From positions 1 through 48,196 of the forward strand of contig JALNLN010000014.1 of NCBI GenBank assembly GCA_023267855.1: 48,196 bases of DNA. Reading direction: 5' to 3'. This document shows, piece after piece, positions 1 through 8,326 of the stretch; position 1 is the first letter of the stretch, and each line of letters begins with the position of its first letter. The translations under genes were made by a program, and so were the position numbers. Under the pieces are notes generated by a model. It worked only from the letters and a program-made list of their open reading frames with translations, made no database searches and had not been told where the DNA came from. Origin of the DNA: Candidatus Geocrenenecus dongiae (GTDB lineage: Archaea > Thermoproteota > Nitrososphaeria_A > Caldarchaeales > Wolframiiraptoraceae).

Positions 1-761
1 ATATCATGTTCATGAACGATAGGTCTACTTAAAAATTCTCTTACAACATCAACTAGATAATTCTGCATTCTATTCTGTTTGCTGAAGATTTTCTTTAAAT
101 CTATCTCGTAAGACAACTCTGAAAGATAAGGAATCTTAATAAACGGCAGATCAGTAACTTCTTTAAACTCTCTCTCAAATCTTCTCATACGTTCCTCCCT
201 AGAATCATAAAAGTTTACTATAGGTTTAATCAAACATGCAAAATTTGAAAATATGTTCTCTAATCTATCTTTAAAGATCTGTAATTCAAATATATTCGGC
301 TTAAGAACATACAAAACATAGTTGGAAATATAGCTTACGGAAGATATTAGGTAATTCATCCATGGAGGAGTATCAATAACCACGTAATCTACAGGCTTAC
401 CATCTAGAATCCAGTTCTCTCTTTCCAGAGTCTTAATAATTCTATCATCTCTTATAGCATCAAGAAGCTCTATCTTCTTTCTAGAATCTTCAGAAGCATC
501 AGCTGGTAGAACATAGAAGTTCCCACGAAGTAAACCCACTATCCCACTAACATCTACACAAACTTCTTCAAGAGAACTATCACCAATAATCCAATCATTA
601 CAACCTTTCAAACCAATAGATTCACCAATAACAGGATTCAGAAAATCTGCCTCAACATATAAAACCCTACCTCTAGATAATAAAAGATGGGTAAGCGTTA
701 AACCTACAGTAGTAGCACCTGCCCCACTCCTAGAATGCTGAACCGAAATTACAACAACCAT
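1..761 (-). CDS. CpaE/MinD-like P-loop ATPase with degenerate Walker A (C-terminus cut by window edge)
   Basis: The frame is open from an ATG at 761 to base 1, about 253 codons, so the C-terminus lies outside the window. The protein starts MVVVISVQHSRSGAGATT, then has an early LYVEAD strand and a later VDYVVIDTPPW switch segment. This is the layout of MinD/ParA (SIMIBI) ATPases. In the P-loop the two lysines of the deviant Walker A motif (KGGxGKT) are replaced: Arg11 at the first and Ala16 at the second, giving GAGATT. A similar GATT loop is known in CpaE/TadZ pilus-assembly proteins, which act as polar or membrane scaffolds. I infer a CpaE-like localisation or scaffold role, probably without normal ATPase turnover. 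No pilus gene is visible in the window to support this. The family fold is secure; the function is not. Confidence 0.72.
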   Translation of the reverse strand, partial: MVVVISVQHSRSGAGATTVGLTLTHLLLSRGRVLYVEADFLNPVIGESIGLKGCNDWIIGDSSLEEVCVDVSGIVGLLRGNFYVLPADASEDSRKKIELLDAIRDDRIIKTLERENWILDGKPVDYVVIDTPPWMNYLISSVSYISNYVLYVLKPNIFELQIFKDRLENIFSNFACLIKPIVNFYDSREERMRRFEREFKEVTDLPFIKIPYLSELSYEIDLKKIFSKQNRMQNYLVDVVREFLSRPIVHEHD

Positions 762-972
762 ATCTATCTAAAATCATAAAATAAAACGTAGTAGATAAAA
801 ATGAAACCAAAAAGCTCATCATAAATACAAGAAATATATAAAAATGAGGAAAAAATGAGAAATAAGATTTTTAAAAGGCTAATCTCTTAAACTCATTCTT
901 TTAAAAAATTTGCAATAAAGTATATATTATTTTTCAAAAAATGTTATATAATAGTGAATTATAGTTATATGT

Positions 973-1113
973 ATGCAGTTAGAGGAATTTGCATTAAAAA
1001 TAGGACTATCTAAAGAACTACTGATACTACTATTAATCCAAGCAGCAATAATAGCAGCTAGTGCAATTCTAGGAATAGGTATAGCAGAAAGAGCTGGAAA
1101 AATACCTGGCTAG
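973..1113 (+). CDS. Small hydrophobic single-span peptide, 46 aa, unknown
   Basis: ATG at 973 runs to TAG at 1111-1113. The peptide begins MQLEEFALKIGLSKELL, continues with one Ile/Leu/Ala-rich span of about 22 residues, and ends in the short basic tail ERAGKIPG. It looks like a single-pass membrane miniprotein with an amphipathic N-terminal helix. It sits convergent to the double-HTH regulator and divergent from the CpaE-like gene. An A/T-rich TATATAAT-like element lies about 25 bases upstream, which would suit a leaderless transcript. It could be a chance ORF; the regular amphipathic-plus-hydrophobic pattern and the clean promoter spacing argue for a real gene. I do not recognise a family. 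Confidence 0.45.
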   Translation: MQLEEFALKIGLSKELLILLLIQAAIIAASAILGIGIAERAGKIPG

Positions 1114-1128
1114 AACTTTTTGCAAAAT

Positions 1129-2163
1129 CTAAATTACCCGAATCTCCCTTAATATTTTTTGTAATACTTCTTCGAATACATTTATCCATCCTTTCTTATC
1201 TTTAAATAAATTATATGGTGGAAAGAACCCCATCGTATTTTCAAAATCTAAGAAATCTATCTGTTCTATCAATCTTTTTTCATTAAGATACTTTAAAACT
1301 TTATAGAATCCAATAGAAGGAGCGAATAATAGAGAATAGAATTGAGAATCTTCATCTCTCATCTCTAAATGTGTGAATGGGATGTTAAGTACTGTCTTAC
1401 GAGCATTTACACTCGAGTTTGTTTGAAGGAATATGGGTATACAAACATGTTCAGGAGTGTTTATTGGCATCCAGAAAAGCATGTACAAATATATCACTTG
1501 AAGAATTTTCTCGTAATGTCTTTTCACAGTCTGCCTTGTCACGTTTAACTTTTTAGCAATATCAGTATAATTTGCAAAAGAATTTCTGTATAGTTCTGCA
1601 AGTATCTTTAGATCTAAAGAAGTTAATCCACTGATTTGATTTGGTTCTTCGAAAACTTCTGGTATTTCTTCATCTCTTGGTTTCTTATCCCAGTCCTGCA
1701 TCCACACACCATTTTCAAAATCGAAACAATCAACTCTTAGTGGAACCACTCTTCTATAACTAAGTTTCTTACAATTATATTCTTTCAGAAGATTCAGCTT
1801 GACTAACTTATTGAAAAACGATATAAAATCATTTTCAAATTTTGGTGGTATTGAGAAGAATGTTAAAAATTTTTTACTATTTAGTAGATAAGTATAGTAT
1901 CTTAAGTACATGCTATTGCCGAAAAGTTCTAGTATTTCGAGGAAGTAGTTTGGAGGTAGAGTAGGCTTTAGTTCAACTAAATACCATTGTAATCCTAGTT
2001 TACTATAATCAATTGCAATACGTAATGTAAATCCAAGTTCTAATAGTTTTCTACGTATGATGTACCGCACAGTCGTTATTGGTACACCTGTCACCTTTGA
2101 GATTACAGTATATTTTGGACCATACCTCATCAATGCTTTAACAACATGTCTAACTTGATCCAT
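1129..2163 (-). CDS. Transcriptional regulator with two winged-helix DNA-binding domains
   Basis: A 344-residue protein with one helix-turn-helix at about residues 5-45 (YTVISKVTGVPITTVRYIIR, Lrp/MarR-like recognition helix) and a second at about 183-222 (YTDIAKKLNVTRQTVKRHYEKI). Each is followed by an alpha/beta segment without obvious enzyme motifs. Tandem wHTH proteins of this size are common in archaea and are usually assigned to Lrp/AsnC-like or generic HTH families. The ligand cannot be read from the sequence. It starts at ATG 2163 and ends 15 bases from the convergent 46-aa peptide gene. Its target may be local, since the 226-base gap at 2164-2389 holds only AT-rich sequence and T tracts. 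Confidence 0.7.
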   Translation of the reverse strand: MDQVRHVVKALMRYGPKYTVISKVTGVPITTVRYIIRRKLLELGFTLRIAIDYSKLGLQWYLVELKPTLPPNYFLEILELFGNSMYLRYYTYLLNSKKFLTFFSIPPKFENDFISFFNKLVKLNLLKEYNCKKLSYRRVVPLRVDCFDFENGVWMQDWDKKPRDEEIPEVFEEPNQISGLTSLDLKILAELYRNSFANYTDIAKKLNVTRQTVKRHYEKILQVIYLYMLFWMPINTPEHVCIPIFLQTNSSVNARKTVLNIPFTHLEMRDEDSQFYSLLFAPSIGFYKVLKYLNEKRLIEQIDFLDFENTMGFFPPYNLFKDKKGWINVFEEVLQKILREIRVI

Positions 2164-2389
2164 AACGCTCTACTCTACCTCTAAAAGTCTCTATTTTATT
2201 TAAACTTTTACTATATACTTTGATAACGACCCACTCAATTACGTGAAAAGTATACTGACCGCCTGTTTAAGAATCTTAATTTTCCATACTCCACGCTATA
2301 CAATCTTCTATGTAGGAACATCATTATTACTAATCTTTTTTTCAAGACAATGTTTTTTTCTTAGAATGTTTTATTATTTGTAGAGTTCG

Positions 2390-2839
2390 TTGAGTAGCAG
2401 AGCCTATGTATTGAGGATTGCGAGTCTGGAGAATGAGGAGCTGGTTTATGGTAAGAGATGTTACTATACTAATCTTAGGAGAAAATTTTCTCCAGGAGAT
2501 ATGGTGTTTTTCTTAATGAAGAAAGAGGTTGACTCATTTATAGGGTATGGTGTAATAGAAGTAGTGAAAGAATTAGCAGAGATAGATGATCCAGAGGAAA
2601 GAGAGTTTTGTATAAGAAACAAATGGTATACAAAGATAGAGTTTAGTGAAATACATAGATTTCAGCTTCCATTACCTCTCAGGCTAGTTTTTCCAGGACT
2701 CCACAGACTAGGAAGAGCTTTACATGGACTAGAACTAAACCCTATAGAAGTAAAAAGAATACTTGATTTAGAACAAATTTGTATAAAAGATAGAGAGCTC
2801 TGGGAAAAGTACATTGAGTTAAGTAAAAAACAACTATAA
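2390..2839 (+). CDS. PUA-like (EVE/ASCH-type) small protein, probable nucleic-acid binder
   Basis: A 149-residue protein starting at TTG 2390. It opens with a strand (SRAYVLRIASLENEELVYGK) and then has FSPGDMVFFLMKK and SFIGYGVIEVV, the succession of beta strands and a 'GDMVFF' turn typical of PUA-superfamily folds (EVE, ASCH, YTH-like), which bind modified bases or structured RNA. The C-terminal third is helical. No catalytic motif is visible. The upstream region 2164-2389 contains two oligo-T runs and no other feature. The PUA-like assignment rests on the fold pattern rather than strong sequence identity, and the ligand is unknown. Confidence 0.55.
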   Translation: MSSRAYVLRIASLENEELVYGKRCYYTNLRRKFSPGDMVFFLMKKEVDSFIGYGVIEVVKELAEIDDPEEREFCIRNKWYTKIEFSEIHRFQLPLPLRLVFPGLHRLGRALHGLELNPIEVKRILDLEQICIKDRELWEKYIELSKKQL

Positions 2840-2947
2840 TCATCTCTACTCTTAGAGAATGATAATTGTAGGAACATTATCCTATTATCTGAAGAAGAAT
2901 ATTTCTTAAGAGTTGTAAAACATGTAATTTGAGATTCAAGTTGAAAG

Positions 2948-4231
2948 CTAGATGATTTTTAGTAGATGGCCTAGTAGAGCATATGGTCTAACGTCTACTA
3001 TCTCTACTTCTATTTTTCTTCCTAGAAGTCTCCGCCCATCTTCTCCTAACAGAACTATTGGTTTATAGTATATGTTTCTAGCTATTGCTTCTCCTCTCTC
3101 TCCTACTTCATCTACAAGTGCTATACCTTTCCATCCCACCCATTTAAGATTCCTCTCCAAAGCTATTTTCCTCGTTATTTCTGTAAGTCTTCTACTTCTT
3201 TCTTTAACTATATTTGGATCTAGGGGTCTTAATTTTTCTGCAGGTGTCTTAGGTCTTGGAAAGAATCTAGATATGTTTACAAAATCTGGTTTGATTTCTT
3301 CAATTAGTTTTACAGTTTTTTCGAAATCCTCTTCTTCTTCACCTGGATAGCCGACGATTATATCCGTAGATAACGTTAAGTCTTTTATATTCTCCTTCAT
3401 GTACTCTACGATCTCTTTAAACATAGATACTGTGTAGCCTCTATCCATTAGTTTGAGTACTTTGTCTGAACCTGACTGGATAGGGATGTGGAGGAATTTG
3501 TAGATCTTTGGATGTTTGTATACTTCAGCCAATTCTGTAAGGATTGGTTTAAGATATATCGGATTCATCATTCCAACTCTTATCCAGAAATCTCCTGGAA
3601 TAGAAGCAATCGTTCTTAACAACTCTGGTAGCATATTTCTACCCATTTCTAAACCATAGCTCCCCATATCTTGGCTCGTTAGCCAGATTTCTTTTACATC
3701 TAGTGATAAGAGATTCTCAGCTTCTTTAACGATCTCATGAATAGGGTAACTTGTAAATCTGCCTCTAGTTGCTGGAACTATACAGAATGTACATCTCCTC
3801 CATCTACATCCTTCAGAAACAGGGATTATCCCGACGACAGGGTTCTTCAAGACTCTAGGATGACCAAGTTTCTTTAAATCGCGTTCTTCTAGAAACTCAA
3901 CATTCTTTTCAATAACTTCAGAAATCATCGGTATTGCTCTCGGATGTAGGAGTAATGCTTCAGGTGCGATACGTTTAATTTTGTCAGATTCACCTGAGGC
4001 CATACATCCAGCTACTACTATCTTCTTACCATAGTTCTTTAGACAGTTTATTCTGTGGAGCATTCTATCACTTGTAGGTTTCTTGACCGTGCACGTAACG
4101 AGGAGAATTACGTCAGCGTCTTCTGGATTATTTACGATAACCCATTCAGATCTTCTCAATATACCTAAAGCTATCTCTCCATCTGCAACATTAGCTGTAC
4201 ATCCATAGATTTCTGCATAAACTTTCCTCAT
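2948..4231 (-). CDS. tRNA methylthiotransferase, MiaB/e-MtaB family (radical SAM)
   Basis: A 427-residue protein with the family's three parts. The N-terminal UPF0004 domain carries Cys11, Cys47 and Cys76 for the auxiliary cluster (AEIYGCTANVADGE, VTCTVKKPT, VAGCMASGE). The radical-SAM core has GCRWRRCTFCIVPATRGR and a GYPGEEEEDF segment. The C-terminus is a TRAM-like strand-rich domain. Archaeal and eukaryal members (e-MtaB/CDKAL1) convert t6A37 to ms2t6A37 in tRNA. Unusually, the SAM-cluster cysteines are Cys142, Cys147 and Cys150, that is CX4CX2C, where the family normally has CX3CX2C. The DNA (TGT AGA TGG AGG AGA TGT) shows no frameshift. Its neighbour upstream is unrelated. Family is certain; substrate is inferred. 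Confidence 0.9.
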   Translation of the reverse strand: MRKVYAEIYGCTANVADGEIALGILRRSEWVIVNNPEDADVILLVTCTVKKPTSDRMLHRINCLKNYGKKIVVAGCMASGESDKIKRIAPEALLLHPRAIPMISEVIEKNVEFLEERDLKKLGHPRVLKNPVVGIIPVSEGCRWRRCTFCIVPATRGRFTSYPIHEIVKEAENLLSLDVKEIWLTSQDMGSYGLEMGRNMLPELLRTIASIPGDFWIRVGMMNPIYLKPILTELAEVYKHPKIYKFLHIPIQSGSDKVLKLMDRGYTVSMFKEIVEYMKENIKDLTLSTDIIVGYPGEEEEDFEKTVKLIEEIKPDFVNISRFFPRPKTPAEKLRPLDPNIVKERSRRLTEITRKIALERNLKWVGWKGIALVDEVGERGEAIARNIYYKPIVLLGEDGRRLLGRKIEVEIVDVRPYALLGHLLKII

Positions 4232-4320
4232 CTCTAAAACAATCTAATAGAGAACTTGTATAAGAGCTTACTGAAAAAATTGAAAATCTCTCGAGAGGAC
4301 AGATCCATGAGAATAAAGTA

Positions 4321-4935
4321 TTAACGTTTTAAGGATGGTTCTGTAGGTGTAAGTATTTCTTTAATTTTTTCTAGTTTTTTATCAACTAGTTCTGCGAGAT
4401 AGTTTATTCCTTCTTTTTCTCCTAGATGTTGTATAAAACGTGGACCTAGAAGTCTTATGATCTCAAACTTCTCCCAAGGATAAACAATCCAAGCATCTGT
4501 AACTTCAACATAGTAGTTTGGCTGGAATTTACTCCAAGGCTTGATGTGTAGAGTCGCAGTTCTACATTCTTTAGGATTCTTCGGTAGAACTTCATTCTCT
4601 AAGATTGTTTTTAAAGTATTACCGCTATCTGCTACATCATCCACCAATAGTACTCTCATGTTCTTTAAATCTTCTATTATGAGTGGGTGGTAGACCCGTG
4701 TGGTTGAACGTTTGTAGATGTCTACGTAGCTTGTACATCCGATAGGGTAGATTTCATCTACTCCAAGAATATCTGATATAAGGTGGGCCACAATCATCCC
4801 CCCTCTCAAAACACCTACGAGAACATCGAATTCGTAATCTCTCCTTATCTTATCTGCAAGTCTTTCTACAAGTTCTTCTAAACGCTCCCAAGAAATTTTA
4901 AGATATTTCGATCCTCCAACTACATAAATATCCAT
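4321..4935 (-). CDS. Purine-type phosphoribosyltransferase
   Basis: A 204-residue type I PRTase. The PRPP-binding signature is VLLVDDVADSGNTL, preceded by the DVLVGVLRGGMIVAHL loop near the N-terminus, and a C-terminal AWIVYPWEKFE closes the domain. Type I PRTases join a base to PRPP with release of pyrophosphate. The size and the YPWE segment resemble archaeal hypoxanthine/xanthine-guanine salvage enzymes. A role for a regulator such as GfcR is less likely, because no helix-turn-helix is present. It starts at ATG 4935, and 94 bases separate it from the prephenate dehydrogenase gene upstream of it in the transcription sense of that strand. Base specificity cannot be fixed from the sequence. 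Confidence 0.8.
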   Translation of the reverse strand: MDIYVVGGSKYLKISWERLEELVERLADKIRRDYEFDVLVGVLRGGMIVAHLISDILGVDEIYPIGCTSYVDIYKRSTTRVYHPLIIEDLKNMRVLLVDDVADSGNTLKTILENEVLPKNPKECRTATLHIKPWSKFQPNYYVEVTDAWIVYPWEKFEIIRLLGPRFIQHLGEKEGINYLAELVDKKLEKIKEILTPTEPSLKR

Positions 4936-5029
4936 ATCAATAATATCTCAAGCCGGGATAAATTCTTTATCACCACACTTTGTGAAGAGTATTCTCCTAA
5001 TAATACTTAAAATAAACAAAACAAATAAA

Positions 5030-5848
5030 CTATTGTGAATGAACTTCAGACTTCCATTTTAAGTATGTTTCTCTAATTTCCTTAACAAACCTACAAAGCT
5101 TATTGAAATCTCCCTCCTTTAGTAGGTTTTCTGCTTCTTCCAGTTTCTCGATAATCTCCTCATAGAGTTTGGCTGAACCTTCATTATAGAATATTATCGA
5201 CGTAAATGTCTCAGCACTTTCATTCATCGTTGCTTCAATCATGTTTATTAAATATCTAAAACTCGTACCTGACAATTTTAATAATTCTTTTCTTGAAGAC
5301 TCTCCCAATACACTTGATATTGTAAGTGATAAGATATGAGTTAGAGAGAGGATATAAGTCATTGCTTCATCATGTTCTTCCATAGACATCTTGATGAACT
5401 CTGCTCCAGGCATAAGCTTCATAGCGATATCCAGCTCTTCTAAGTAATCTCTTACAGGTATTATTGCAACTTTCTCTCCAGTAAAACTTTTTGATGAAGG
5501 ACCGAATAATGGATGAAGGCATACAGGTCTAAGTCTGCTAGGTAAGTTGAGTAGACATGTATAGACTGTTTTCTTGAGAGAAGATATATCTACAATAAAT
5601 CCTTCCCTCATCTTTTCTGAGATATTTAATATTGTTCTCGGTGCTTCATGAATTGGTACAGCAACTATAACTACATCTATATCTGCTACTGCATCCTCTA
5701 AACTCTTACACTTGACTATGTTATTTTTCACAGCTTTCTCCACTTTCTCTAAATCACGATCATAGATTTTTACTTGGAAGTTAAGAGAGATGTATTGTTC
5801 TGTAAGCCATGATCCAAATGCTCCGTAACCTATTACCGCTACCCTCAT
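5030..5848 (-). CDS. tyrA: Prephenate (or arogenate) dehydrogenase
   Basis: A 272-residue TyrA-family protein. The N-terminal Rossmann motif MRVAVIGYGAFGSWL is followed by YDRD (NAD-type acidic residue after the second strand), VVIVAVP and the family's HPLFGPSS segment. The rest is the helical dimerisation domain. It makes 4-hydroxyphenylpyruvate from prephenate in tyrosine synthesis. Its ATG overlaps the stop of the chorismate mutase-aminotransferase gene by four bases (ATGA type, 5845-5848), so the two are translationally coupled. Together they supply chorismate mutase, prephenate oxidation and transamination, the complete branch from chorismate to tyrosine. Whether it prefers prephenate or arogenate is not visible. 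Confidence 0.9.
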   Translation of the reverse strand: MRVAVIGYGAFGSWLTEQYISLNFQVKIYDRDLEKVEKAVKNNIVKCKSLEDAVADIDVVIVAVPIHEAPRTILNISEKMREGFIVDISSLKKTVYTCLLNLPSRLRPVCLHPLFGPSSKSFTGEKVAIIPVRDYLEELDIAMKLMPGAEFIKMSMEEHDEAMTYILSLTHILSLTISSVLGESSRKELLKLSGTSFRYLINMIEATMNESAETFTSIIFYNEGSAKLYEEIIEKLEEAENLLKEGDFNKLCRFVKEIRETYLKWKSEVHSQ

Positions 5849-7275
5849 CGTTCAGCATAATTTTCTTCTAGAGCTTGGATAAATGTTTCCACACCCACAT
5901 CTAATTCTCCTAGAGATTTAACAGCAGATATTCTTACATGATCTCTATATTCGCCAAAACTTGATCCAGGGGCAATGGAAACATTCTTTTCTTCTAGAAG
6001 TTTGAGAGCGAAGCTGGAGGAATCGAAATCTTTAATCTTTATCTTTGGAAATAGGTAGAATGCTCCATCGGGTGGAACAACCTCAACGTATCTACATCTA
6101 GATAGTTTTAGAAGTACGTGTTCAACTCTCTTCTTTACTTCTTCAACATTCTTCTTAACATACTCTTTCTCTTCTAAGGCTTTTAATGCTCCTCTCTGAA
6201 TGAATTCTGGTAGACATGTAACCATGTATCCTAGAATTTTTAATGCTTTTTCAATTATCTTTTCTTCCGCTATTATGTATCCTATTCTGAAACCTGTCAT
6301 GGCCCATGTCTTTGAAAATGATCCAACGACAACGTAGCCATCATCTAGTACATCCATTATGCTTGGAGCTTTACCTCCATTAAAGAAATATTCTGAATAG
6401 ACTTCATCACTAATTACTGTAATGTTACGTTCACGTGCTTCTAAAGCTATATCTTTAAGCTCACTTAATGTTAATGCTTTACCAGTAGGGTTATTCGGAT
6501 AATTTAGGATGAGTAGTCTTGAAGATTCTGTAAGATTTTCTATAAGTTGCTCTTTCCTGAGAATCCATTTATCTTCTATCTTTGTTCTTACTGGTATGTA
6601 TCGTCTACCTAAGTGTTCTGCTATCTGTTTGTAGAGAGGCCAGGCAGGTTCTGGAACAAGTACTTCATCTCCTAGATTTGAGAGGACCTGTATAGCTATG
6701 TATATAGCCATAACTCCTCCAGCTGTTATCAGGATATTGCTTGGTTTAAGATCTGTACCGTGAAGATCGTTTATATGTTTAGCTAAAGCTTCACGTAATT
6801 CTCTTATTCCAGCGAAATCTGTATATCTCGTCTTACCTTCTCTTAAAGCTCTACAAACTTCTTCTACAACGCTATCTGGTACAGGGAAGTCTGGCTCGCC
6901 AACCTCCATCCTAATAATCTTCTTACCAGATCTCTCCAACTCTATAGCCTTATAGAATATCTCTCTTAAACCAATCACTTCAGTTTTCAGGATTTTTTCT
7001 TCTTGTAATTTTACAGAATCTGAAATAATTATCGAGAGTAATCTTCTAGTGAATTCTCTCTCTAAGCCTAGAGATTCAGAGAAACTTGTAAGCTCACTTA
7101 GAATACGTGATTCTAAAAACCTATCAACTACACTTACGTTAAATTTCTTCTTAACATCAGCAATCTTAGAGACGAGCTGTCTTCTCTTCGCAATCAATTT
7201 TAAGATCTCTCTAGTGACTTCGCCAACCTCATACCTCAACTTCTCTAATTCCCTGAAACCTTCATCAGAACTCAT
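5845..7275 (-). CDS. Chorismate mutase-aromatic aminotransferase fusion
   Basis: I place the start at ATG 7275 (MSSDEGFRELEKL). A longer frame back to 7365 adds a hydrophobic, non-family stretch. From this start the protein is 476 residues. Residues about 5-85 form an AroQ-type chorismate mutase helix bundle (ELEKLRYEVGE, IAKRRQLVSKIADVKK). The remainder is a fold-type I PLP aminotransferase with RYTDFAGIRELREALA, ILNYPNNPTGKAL, and the PLP-lysine motif SFSKTWAMTGFRIGY. The enzyme would make prephenate and transaminate the aromatic keto acid or prephenate. It is coupled to tyrA by a four-base overlap. AroQ fusions to prephenate dehydratase or TyrA are common; fusion to an aminotransferase is less usual. 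Confidence 0.88.
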   Translation of the reverse strand: MSSDEGFRELEKLRYEVGEVTREILKLIAKRRQLVSKIADVKKKFNVSVVDRFLESRILSELTSFSESLGLEREFTRRLLSIIISDSVKLQEEKILKTEVIGLREIFYKAIELERSGKKIIRMEVGEPDFPVPDSVVEEVCRALREGKTRYTDFAGIRELREALAKHINDLHGTDLKPSNILITAGGVMAIYIAIQVLSNLGDEVLVPEPAWPLYKQIAEHLGRRYIPVRTKIEDKWILRKEQLIENLTESSRLLILNYPNNPTGKALTLSELKDIALEARERNITVISDEVYSEYFFNGGKAPSIMDVLDDGYVVVGSFSKTWAMTGFRIGYIIAEEKIIEKALKILGYMVTCLPEFIQRGALKALEEKEYVKKNVEEVKKRVEHVLLKLSRCRYVEVVPPDGAFYLFPKIKIKDFDSSSFALKLLEEKNVSIAPGSSFGEYRDHVRISAVKSLGELDVGVETFIQALEENYAER

Positions 7276-7369
7276 TAAAACTAAAATAGAGATACCTACG
7301 ATTAAAATATTATCTTTATTAAACTCTAAGAGAAAATAAAGTTTTTTAGGGTTATATTTAGGCATATTT

Positions 7370-7381
7370 ATGAATATTCAT
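7370..7381. promoter_or_regulatory. Perfect 12-base palindrome upstream of lysX
   Basis: ATGAATATTCAT is its own reverse complement. It lies in the intergenic space between the divergent aromatic gene (start 7275) and the lysX-like gene (start 7464), about 40 bases upstream of the lysX TATA element. Lrp-family regulators such as LysM of Sulfolobus act on lysine genes through palindromic AT-rich sites, so an operator is plausible. AT-rich DNA produces such palindromes by chance, so this is only a candidate. Confidence 0.35.
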
Positions 7382-7415
7382 TTTTCATTCTAATATTTTG
7401 AAGATTTTTAAGTAA

Positions 7416-7456
7416 AGTTTTTATATTCATGATAGTTCTTTAAGTGTTAGGTGTGG
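7416..7456 (+). promoter_or_regulatory. Promoter and ribosome binding site of the lysX-like gene
   Basis: A TTTTTATATTC TATA-like element at 7416-7426 is followed by GGTGTGG at 7450-7456, eight bases before the GTG start at 7464. The GGTG core matches archaeal anti-Shine-Dalgarno pairing and supports the GTG as start. Confidence 0.5.
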
Positions 7457-7463
7457 AGTAAGA

Positions 7464-8306
7464 GTGGCTATCGAGATCGTTGTTGATGTTGTTCGGTTAG
7501 AAGAGAAGTTGATTATAGAAGCTTTTAGAGAAGCTGGTCTAGATGTAACGATAGTAAATTTAAAGAATACGCCGATAACTTGGAGTGATCTTTCTCTAGA
7601 TGCATCTATTATTAGACCTATCTCTATGTATAAAGCTGTCTACACAGCATCTATAAGAGAATCTACAGGTATCTATACAGTAAATAATTCACGTTCTCTA
7701 CTAGTCTCTGGAGACAAGATACTAACACTCTCAGTATTAAAGAAAGTCGGCATACCTTTTCCAGAAACAATTATCGCATTTAGTGGTGAAGCAGTTCTTT
7801 CTGCTTCTAAGATTATTGATTTTCCATTTGTAGACAAGCCTCCGGTAGGTAGCTGGGGGAGGCTAGTAACGTTGGTTAGAGATATTGGTACATTAAAGAG
7901 TATTATAGAGCATAGAGAAATGATGTTAAGCCAATCTATGAAAACACATCTAATACAGAGATTCATAGAAAGTGATGGTAAGAAGGATATCAGAGTCTTA
8001 ACTATTGGAGATCATGTGGTGGGCGCTGTAGCGAGGATTCCGAATGATGGAGAGTGGAGAAGCAATGTAGCGTTAGGAGGCAAAACCGAACCTTACAAGC
8101 TTGATGAAGAGCTTGAAGAGATAGTATTAAAGACTGTGAAAGAGGTGGGAGGAGAATTCATGGCTATAGATCTTTTCGTAAGTGATGGTAGATATCTTGT
8201 GAATGAGGTTAACGGTGTTCCAGAATTCAAAGGATTCATGAAAGCTCTAAAAATAAACGTCCCTAAACTACTAGCCAAATACGTTAAAGATAAGTTGAAG
8301 AAGTAG
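7464..8306 (+). CDS. lysX: LysX/ArgX-type LysW ligase (ATP-grasp), first copy
   Basis: A 280-residue ATP-grasp ligase of the RimK/LysX family. It shows the substrate-side motif NNSRSLLVSGDK (about 74-85), the ATP loop PPVGSWGRLV (about 126-135), and the metal/ATP motif AIDLFVSDGRYLVNEVNGVPEF near the C-terminus. LysX joins alpha-aminoadipate to the C-terminal Glu of the carrier LysW; ArgX does the same with glutamate. This copy sits next to LysY (convergent, 20-base gap) and LysZ, so I call it lysX. A second divergent copy lies at 24967-25815, and which one uses which substrate cannot be decided from sequence alone. GTG start with GGTG ribosome binding site. Confidence 0.85.
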   Translation: MAIEIVVDVVRLEEKLIIEAFREAGLDVTIVNLKNTPITWSDLSLDASIIRPISMYKAVYTASIRESTGIYTVNNSRSLLVSGDKILTLSVLKKVGIPFPETIIAFSGEAVLSASKIIDFPFVDKPPVGSWGRLVTLVRDIGTLKSIIEHREMMLSQSMKTHLIQRFIESDGKKDIRVLTIGDHVVGAVARIPNDGEWRSNVALGGKTEPYKLDEELEEIVLKTVKEVGGEFMAIDLFVSDGRYLVNEVNGVPEFKGFMKALKINVPKLLAKYVKDKLKK

Positions 8307-8326
8307 TCCAGATCCATATGCTTTAC

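Noticed and set aside
7276-7365. N-terminal extension of the chorismate mutase fusion
   Set aside because: The extra 30 residues are hydrophobic and Lys/Asn-rich, unlike the family. The ATG at 7275 leads directly into the AroQ helix.
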